From NCBI GenBank assembly GCA_003576805.1, contig QEVM01000010.1:1-48439 (forward strand): a DNA stretch of 48,439 nucleotides, written 5' to 3'. The notes under the pieces were generated by a model. The model had not been told where the DNA came from. It saw only the letters and a program-made list of their open reading frames with translations, and made no database searches. Shown piece by piece: positions 43,514-48,439 of the stretch. Source of the stretch: Pseudomonadota bacterium (GTDB lineage: Bacteria; Myxococcota_A; UBA9160; PR03). Position numbers and translations under genes: made by a program. Position 1 is the stretch's first letter, and each line of letters opens with the position of its first letter.

Positions 43514-44623
43514 ATGCCGACCGCGACCCCCGCGCTTCCGACCCTGCCGACCGCGACCCTGCCGCCGCGCAGCTACACCGACCCCGCCGTGTTCGAGCGC
43601 GAGCGCGAGCGGATCTTCCGGCGCGAGTGGCACTGCGTGGCGCGCGAGGACCAGCTCGCGCGACCGGGCGACTACGTCGCGTTCGAGCTCTTCGGCGAGC
43701 CGCTGGTCGCGGTGCGCGGCGACGACGGCCGGCTGCGCGTGCTCTCGGGCGTGTGCAGGCACCGCTGGATGCCCGTCGTCGCGAGCGGCAGCGGCAACCG
43801 GCGCTCGTTCCAGTGCCCGTATCACCTCTGGACCTACGGACTCGACGGCCGCCTGATCGGCGCGCCCGACATGCAGCGCAGCGCCGGCTTCGAGCGCGCG
43901 CGCTGCGCGCTGCCGCAGCTCGCCGTCGAGACCTGGCACGGATTCGTGTACACGAGCCTCGCGCCGGACGCCGCGCCGCTCGCGCCGCGGCTCGCGGGCC
44001 TGGCGCGCGCGCTCGCGCCCTACGACCTCGCCAGCCTGCGCACGCTGCCGCCGCTCGTCTTCGAGCACGACTGGAACTGGAAGGTGCTCGTCGACAACTT
44101 CATCGAGTCGTACCACCACCAGGGGCCGCACGCCGACACGCTGCAGCCGCTCGTGCCCGCGGCCGGCACCTGGGCCGAGGACGCGGACGGCCCGTACGTG
44201 CTGCTGCACAACCCGACCAAGAACGGCGTGCCGATTCCCACCGTGTTCGCGCCGCGGCCGGCGCTCGGCGACGCGCAGCGCGCGGAGTTCCTGGTCGCCG
44301 CCGTGTTCCCGTTCCATCTCTTCGCGGTGCAGCCCGACAGCCTCGTCTGGTATCGCATGGAGCCGCTCGCGGTGGATCGCTTCCGGCTCTTCATCCATCC
44401 GTGCGTGCCCGCCGAGGCGGCGGACGATCCCGCGCAGCGGCCCGCGATCGAAGGCCTGCGCAGCTTTCTGGATCTCGTGCACCGGCAGGACATGGAGGCC
44501 TGCGACGGCGTGCAGCGCGGCGTCGGCGCGGCGCTCGCGGCGCCCGGACCGCTCTCGCACCTCGAGAAGCCGATCGCGCAGCTCGCGCGCTGGTGGCGCG
44601 AGCGCATGGAGGCGTCGCCGTGA
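43514..44623 (+). CDS. Rieske non-heme iron oxygenase, large subunit
   Basis: A 369-residue protein from ATG 43514. The Rieske centre is C81-R-H83 and C101-PY-H104 (VCRHRW ... QCPYHLW). The mononuclear iron site is in VDNFIESYHHQGPH, where N195-x5-H201-x4-H206 places the two histidines; the aspartate ligand is probably in the QDMEACDGVQ stretch near residue 330. Length and order match ring-hydroxylating or aliphatic Rieske oxygenases (also the choline/carnitine monooxygenase branch). No small subunit or reductase lies beside it. The stop overlaps the next gene as GTGA. Substrate unknown. Confidence 0.85.
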   Translation: MPTATPALPTLPTATLPPRSYTDPAVFERERERIFRREWHCVAREDQLARPGDYVAFELFGEPLVAVRGDDGRLRVLSGVCRHRWMPVVASGSGNRRSFQCPYHLWTYGLDGRLIGAPDMQRSAGFERARCALPQLAVETWHGFVYTSLAPDAAPLAPRLAGLARALAPYDLASLRTLPPLVFEHDWNWKVLVDNFIESYHHQGPHADTLQPLVPAAGTWAEDADGPYVLLHNPTKNGVPIPTVFAPRPALGDAQRAEFLVAAVFPFHLFAVQPDSLVWYRMEPLAVDRFRLFIHPCVPAEAADDPAQRPAIEGLRSFLDLVHRQDMEACDGVQRGVGAALAAPGPLSHLEKPIAQLARWWRERMEASP

Positions 44624-44862
44624 GCGCGGCCGACGCGATCGGCTCGGTCGGCGTCGCGCTGCTGCTCGTCGCGTTCTTCTTGAACGCCTTCGGCTGGATC
44701 GGCCGCGAGGCGCGCGCCTATCAGCTCATGAACCTGGCCGGCGCCGCGATCGCGGGCTGGGCGTCGTGGATGATCGGCTACCTGCCCTTCGTCGTGCTCG
44801 AAGCGACGTGGGCCGCCGTCGCGCTCGCGGCGCTCGTCCGCACTCAGCGCCGCGGCGCGTAG
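44620..44862 (+). CDS. Small CBU_0592-like membrane protein
   Basis: An 80-residue protein from GTG 44620, coupled to the Rieske oxygenase gene by GTGA. It has three hydrophobic segments; the central motif AYQLMNLAGAAIAGW and the ending EATWAAVALAALVRTQ fit the CBU_0592-like domain, a widespread small membrane family of unknown function. The last 19 bases overlap the convergent haloperoxidase gene. Translational coupling suggests a link with the oxygenase but does not say what kind. Confidence 0.75.
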   Translation: MSAADAIGSVGVALLLVAFFLNAFGWIGREARAYQLMNLAGAAIAGWASWMIGYLPFVVLEATWAAVALAALVRTQRRGA

Positions 44863-46361
44863 AGCCGGCTCGTCACGGCGTCCGCGACGCGGCGTCCCTG
44901 CGCGATGCCCGCCGTCTTGTCGAACGACCAGTGGATGCCGAGGTAGATGCGGCTCTGGCCGTTCTCCTCCTCGGCCTGCGAGAGCGACGCGAAGCTGCGC
45001 GGGCGCAGCGGCCGCACGTTGCCGTCGGGGTCGCGCGTCGCGCCGTTCCACTCGTCGGACGTGAAGGTGAAGGCGATCGCGTCCGTGCCGTAGAAGCGCC
45101 GCAGCGTCTGGAAGAGCGCGCCGCCGAAGGCCGCGTGGCCCGACGGATAGGCGGGGAAGGGCGGCGTGAAGTTCGGGCCGGCGAGATTGCTCGCGGGCGC
45201 GCCGAGCGGCATCCAGTCCGGGTCGCCGATCGTGTCGTCGTTGCCGTCGCCCGTGCCGCTCGGGCCGCTGCCGGGATCGGACTCGCGGATGCCCGTCACG
45301 GGGCGCCAGAGCTGGTAGTGGTACTTCGACTCCCACGCCGCGATGCCCGCGTCCGCCATCGCGACGTTCACCAGCGCGAGCAGGCGCGCGAGCTGCACGA
45401 CGCCCGTGCCGCGCTCGGTCGCGATCGCGACCGCGATCTGGTTGTAGAGGCGCGGCGGCGCGCACAGGCTCGGCGTGCCGTCGTACGCCCAGTAGATCCC
45501 GACGTCGGTCTGCTGCTGCGTGCGCAGCGTCAGCGAGTGCACGCCGTCGCCGCCGAGCGCCCGCACCTCCGCGTACGCGGCGGCGTACTCGGGGCTCGTC
45601 ATCGCGGGCGGCGGCGGCACGCGAAAGTCCGCGGCCGACGCGAGCACGAACGGACGCACCGCGCCCCAGTGCGCGCCGAGCGCGACGGGCGAGAGGCTGA
45701 TCGGATCCTGTCGCCACCAGCCCGCCGCGTCGCGCGGGTGGAAGCCGTCGCCGTACAGCGGCTCGGCGTGGTCCGAGCCGTCGTCGCGGCGGCGCGCCAG
45801 CACGGCGGCCGCCGCGCGGCGGCCGAGCTCGACGCCGCGCACGAGCGCCCGCAGATCGCGCACGCGCAGCAGCTCCTCGACGAGGCGCACGTGGAACGCG
45901 TTCGCCTGCGACGGATACAGCGCGACCAGCGCGTCGTGCGCGGCCTGCGCGACCGCGGCGTCGAGCGACGTGCCCTTCGCGGCCGCGCGCAGCCCGAGCC
46001 AGCTCTGGTGCCCGCCCGCGATCGCGTTCACGGCCTCGAAGACGGCGACGTGCACGATCGCCATCGCGCGGCTCGCGCGGCCCGGCCCGAGCTGCTCGCC
46101 GAACGCGCGCGTCTCGCCCGCGGCGGGCGGCGTGTGATCGAGGCCGCTCGCGTCGATCGCAATCGCGTTCCAGCGGCGCACGACGTCGCCGGCGAGCGGC
46201 GCCGGACGCCGCAGCGGGCTCGCAACCTCGAGCAGCGGTCCGAAGAACTCCGCAGCGGTGCGCAGCTCGGCGGCGCGGGCCGGGAGCGCGGTCGCTGCGA
46301 CGAGTCCGAGCGCGGCAAACGCGATGCGTGCGACCCATTCGATGCGTGCGGTACGGCGCAA
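44844..46361 (-). CDS. Exported vanadium-dependent haloperoxidase (PAP2 family)
   Basis: A 505-residue protein. The best start is TTG 46361, with GGGGGAT eight bases upstream, giving a short basic head and a signal peptide ending in PARA (residue 30). An upstream ATG at 46421 (MPLSRRR) is possible but has no signal-peptide logic. The vanadate pocket is complete: K346-x6-R353-P (KYHYQLWRP), PSGH at 406-409, and S470-R-xxx-G-x-H477-xxx-D481. It matches the single-domain bacterial VCPO-like enzymes in length. Halide oxidation or phosphatase activity cannot be told apart from sequence. It shares its pocket pattern with the C-terminal domain of the 5406-9917 protein. Confidence 0.85.
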   Translation of the reverse strand: MRRTARIEWVARIAFAALGLVAATALPARAAELRTAAEFFGPLLEVASPLRRPAPLAGDVVRRWNAIAIDASGLDHTPPAAGETRAFGEQLGPGRASRAMAIVHVAVFEAVNAIAGGHQSWLGLRAAAKGTSLDAAVAQAAHDALVALYPSQANAFHVRLVEELLRVRDLRALVRGVELGRRAAAAVLARRRDDGSDHAEPLYGDGFHPRDAAGWWRQDPISLSPVALGAHWGAVRPFVLASAADFRVPPPPAMTSPEYAAAYAEVRALGGDGVHSLTLRTQQQTDVGIYWAYDGTPSLCAPPRLYNQIAVAIATERGTGVVQLARLLALVNVAMADAGIAAWESKYHYQLWRPVTGIRESDPGSGPSGTGDGNDDTIGDPDWMPLGAPASNLAGPNFTPPFPAYPSGHAAFGGALFQTLRRFYGTDAIAFTFTSDEWNGATRDPDGNVRPLRPRSFASLSQAEEENGQSRIYLGIHWSFDKTAGIAQGRRVADAVTSRLYAPRR

Positions 46362-46423
46362 GGCGAAATCCCCCGGAACCCAAGGGCGGCCATTCTGCCC
46401 GCGGCGCCGTGACAGAGGCATGG

Positions 46424-46438
46424 CGGCTGACACGTCGG
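46424..46438 (+). promoter_or_regulatory. Shared PEP-CTERM upstream motif, copy 3
   Basis: CGGCTGACACGTCGG, with the near-palindromic core GACACGTC. It lies in the divergent gap between the haloperoxidase gene and PEP-CTERM gene 3. No sigma-54 element is visible after it. Confidence 0.45.
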
Positions 46439-46491
46439 CCCCGCTTCCTCCACTTCCGTGTAGGGGGCGCGCACGTCGGAGGAGGTGTGCG

Positions 46492-47337
46492 ATGACCCAC
46501 CCGGGTCGCGTCGTCGGTTCCGACTCATTCCGGTGTCTGCTGGCGGCGATCGCGCTCGCGCTGCTCGCGCCGCACGCGAGCACGGCCGTCACGATCGGCG
46601 GCACCGAGTTCCCGATGGGAGAGCTGGCGTTCCCGAATGCGACGGAATGCCTCGGTCCCGGAAGCTGCGGCGGCGAGGTGATCGTCGTCGACGCGCTCTA
46701 CGACCCGATCGCGCCCGAGCAGGCCCTGCTCGGCCACGCGCTCGGACTCGTCGCGGTCGACCTCGGCAGCGAGGCCGCGATCGCGGTGCGCTTCCCCTTC
46801 GGCGTTCGCAACCTGGAGGGCCCCGACCTCTATCTCGCACAGGCGCAGTTCGTCGGCGACCTCGCGAGCCTCGCGACCTGCGGCGCCTCGGGCGCCGCGG
46901 ACGTCGACGGCGCCGAGATCCGGCTCGCGGGCGAGACGACGTGGCACGCGGTCCCGTGCGACGCCTTCGCGGAGGATGCAGCCGCGGACGTCTCGTACGT
47001 CTTCTACGCGGATCCCGAGGTGCGCTCCGACGCGTACGCGCTGTGGAGCGTGACGCTCGACCTCGGCGACCTCGGCGTCGCGCCCGGCGCGAGCGTGGAA
47101 GGCTTCGACCTGCGCGGCAGCGGCGACGGCGGCTTCGACGCGGCGATCGCGGGGAGCCTCAACGTTCCCGAGCCCTCCTCGCTGCTGCTGCTCGAAGCGT
47201 CGATCGGCAGCGTCGCCGCGTTCCGCGGCTCAGCGGCGCGCCGGCGGCGGGCCCGCGACCGCGGTGGCCGCGTCGGGCCGCTCGCCCGGAGCGGCGCACG
47301 CGAGCCCGCGCAGCTCGCGCGCGAGCGCCTCCGCTGA
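46492..47337 (+). CDS. PEP-CTERM-like exported protein 3 with an extended tail
   Basis: A 281-residue protein from ATG 46492, with a very strong GGAGGAGG ribosome-binding site six bases upstream. Signal peptide to about residue 33 (LLAPHASTA), an acidic beta-rich body with paired cysteines (CLGPGSC), and VPEPSSLLLL at 225-234. The tail is odd: a glutamate falls in the membrane segment (LLLLEASIG), and after the arginine cluster the frame continues about 30 residues, antisense to the last 108 bases of the SCO1 gene. Either the sorting signal is decayed or a frameshift has replaced the normal end. Exosortase processing is therefore uncertain. Confidence 0.75.
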   Translation: MTHPGRVVGSDSFRCLLAAIALALLAPHASTAVTIGGTEFPMGELAFPNATECLGPGSCGGEVIVVDALYDPIAPEQALLGHALGLVAVDLGSEAAIAVRFPFGVRNLEGPDLYLAQAQFVGDLASLATCGASGAADVDGAEIRLAGETTWHAVPCDAFAEDAAADVSYVFYADPEVRSDAYALWSVTLDLGDLGVAPGASVEGFDLRGSGDGGFDAAIAGSLNVPEPSSLLLLEASIGSVAAFRGSAARRRRARDRGGRVGPLARSGAREPAQLARERLR

Positions 47338-47904
47338 CGGGAAGCCTTCCAGGCGCAGCCAGCGCGCGCCGTCCTTCGCGCGCAGGAACGCGAGCGGCGC
47401 GTGGCTCGCCTTGTCGCCGCGATAGGCGCCGAACGCGGCCTGCATCCGGCGCACGGCCTGCTGCGATCCGGTGAGGAAGCGCCACGACGCGTCGCCGCCG
47501 TGCGCGCTCGCGTAGCGCGCGAGCCGCTCTGGCGTGTCGTGCTCCGGGTCGATCGAGATCGAGACGAGCCGCACGGGCTGGCCCGCGTCGGCCAGCTTGC
47601 GGCGCGCCGACGCGAACGTCGACGTCATCACCGGACACACCGTGCTGCAGCTCGTGTAGACGAAGTTCACCAGCCACGGCCCTTCGCCGCGCAGCAGCTC
47701 CTCGGTCCACACCGGCTGGCCCGCGCTGTCGAGCAGCACCACGTCCGGGACGTCGACGCGCACCACGCTGCGCTCGTAGCGCGAGTCGCTCGCCGCGTGC
47801 TCGTCGTGCGCGGCGGCCGCGCTCGATGCGACTGCGAGCGCCGCGCACGCGGCGGCGAGAGCTCGCGAGATGCGTTCGCGTTCCACTTCGGACTCCTCCT
47901 GCAT
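47230..47904 (-). CDS. SCO1/SenC-family copper chaperone
   Basis: A 224-residue protein from ATG 47904, four bases after the stop of the gene upstream. An N-terminal hydrophobic stretch (RALAAACAALAVASSAAAA) is a signal peptide or anchor. The thioredoxin-like fold has the copper-binding CSTVCP motif (C86, C90), SISIDPEHDTPERL, and a histidine in ASHAPLAF that is the expected third ligand. SCO proteins deliver copper to the CuA centre of cytochrome oxidase or act as thiol oxidoreductases. Its partner is the periplasmic protein gene cut at the right edge. Confidence 0.88.
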   Translation of the reverse strand: MQEESEVERERISRALAAACAALAVASSAAAAHDEHAASDSRYERSVVRVDVPDVVLLDSAGQPVWTEELLRGEGPWLVNFVYTSCSTVCPVMTSTFASARRKLADAGQPVRLVSISIDPEHDTPERLARYASAHGGDASWRFLTGSQQAVRRMQAAFGAYRGDKASHAPLAFLRAKDGARWLRLEGFPSAEALARELRGLACAAPGERPDAATAVAGPPPARR

Positions 47905-47908
47905 CGCG

Positions 47909-48439
47909 TCAGGGCACGATCCAGCTCGTCTCGGCCTCGACGCCCGCGCCGTCGGCCGGGCGCACGATGTACGCGCCCTTCGAGGCGAAGCGTTGGCCCG
48001 CGCCGAGCGCGAGCCGCGGCCGCGACGAGGGCGTGACGCTCGCCTCGATGCGGTGCTCGAGCTTCTCGATCAGGTACGGCTGCGAGAAGTTCTGCACGAC
48101 GTGCGAGAGCGTCTCGCCGAAGGTGCGGATCGCGAAGTGCGTGTCGAGCACGAGCGCGTCGACCGCGACGTCCACGCCCTTCGCGCGCAGCCACGCTTCG
48201 ACCGGCTGGCGGCGCGCGGCCGCGTCGGGGAGCGCGGACTGCTGCACGCAGCGGCCGCGCGCCCAGAGCGGCCGCGGCAGCGCCTGCTCGCACGGGCCCG
48301 CGAGGCTCGACGACAGATAGAGCGGCGGCCCGTCCGCCGCGATCGTCTCGAGGCCCGCGAGATCGGCGGCGCCGAGCCAGAGCACCGCCGCATCCGGCGC
48401 GCGCGCGCCTGCGAGCCGCGCCCACGCCGGCCGCGAGCC
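47909..48439 (-). CDS. Periplasmic binding-protein-like protein, partial at right edge
   Basis: Only the last 176 residues are visible; the frame is open to the window edge. Stretches such as VLWLGAADLAGLE, LYLSSSLAG and THFAIRTFGETLSHVVQNFSQ, then SRPRLALGAGQRFASKGAYIVRP, resemble the C-terminal lobe of Leu/Ile/Val-type (Peripla_BP_6) binding proteins. The end ETSWIVP is plain. It is four bases upstream of SCO1, so the two form an operon. No transporter genes are seen on this side. Family assignment is moderate. Confidence 0.5.
   Translation of the reverse strand, partial: GSRPAWARLAGARAPDAAVLWLGAADLAGLETIAADGPPLYLSSSLAGPCEQALPRPLWARGRCVQQSALPDAAARRQPVEAWLRAKGVDVAVDALVLDTHFAIRTFGETLSHVVQNFSQPYLIEKLEHRIEASVTPSSRPRLALGAGQRFASKGAYIVRPADGAGVEAETSWIVP

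Overview
The window is very GC-rich, dense with genes, and reads as the chromosome of a Gram-negative bacterium. Three PEP-CTERM proteins, a sigma-54-type promoter, TSP3/FG-GAP secreted proteins, an LLM-type (F420-like) oxidoreductase and a thiolase/DUF35 pair together suggest an uncultured myxococcotal, binatotal or other former 'deltaproteobacterial' lineage. This placement is inference; there is no rRNA or tRNA in the window to anchor it.

Region by region. 1-4002 (minus strand) is a translationally coupled cell-envelope glycosylation operon: GT9 glycosyltransferase, polyprenol-phosphate mannosyltransferase-like GT2, SAM methyltransferase and a GT-C membrane glycosyltransferase cut by the left edge. 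4144-5217 is an AurF-like di-iron oxygenase. 5406-9917 is a 1503-residue secreted protein that joins FG-GAP/UnbV repeats, TSP3 repeats and a complete vanadium-haloperoxidase domain. 9927-13851 (minus) holds an aspartyl beta-hydroxylase, a metallophosphoesterase and a membrane TPR protein. 14253-19816 holds two PEP-CTERM genes around an HTTM membrane protein pair, a small ferredoxin and a very-long-chain acyl-CoA synthetase. 19965-22461 is a coupled DUF35 / thiolase-like / AlkA-like glycosylase run.

22483-39836 is the main find: a complete class 1 DISARM anti-phage locus in the order drmD, drmMI, drmA, drmB, drmC, all with intact reading frames. It carries cargo. A GmrSD-type DUF262/HNH nuclease follows drmMI on the same strand. 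A VapBC45-like toxin-antitoxin pair lies on the opposite strand between that gene and drmA. An ERCC4-fold nuclease is divergent from drmD. The inserted genes split the DISARM genes into two transcription units (drmD-drmMI-duf262 and drmABC), and drmABC shares a divergent promoter region with the antitoxin gene.

39842-48439 returns to ordinary metabolism: an LLM oxidoreductase, glutaminyl-tRNA synthetase, membrane protein, Rieske oxygenase with a small CBU_0592-like membrane protein, a second vanadium haloperoxidase, a third PEP-CTERM-like protein, an SCO1 copper chaperone and a periplasmic protein cut by the right edge. All three PEP-CTERM genes have a shared upstream motif, C[CG]GCTGACA[CT]G, each time in a divergent intergenic region.
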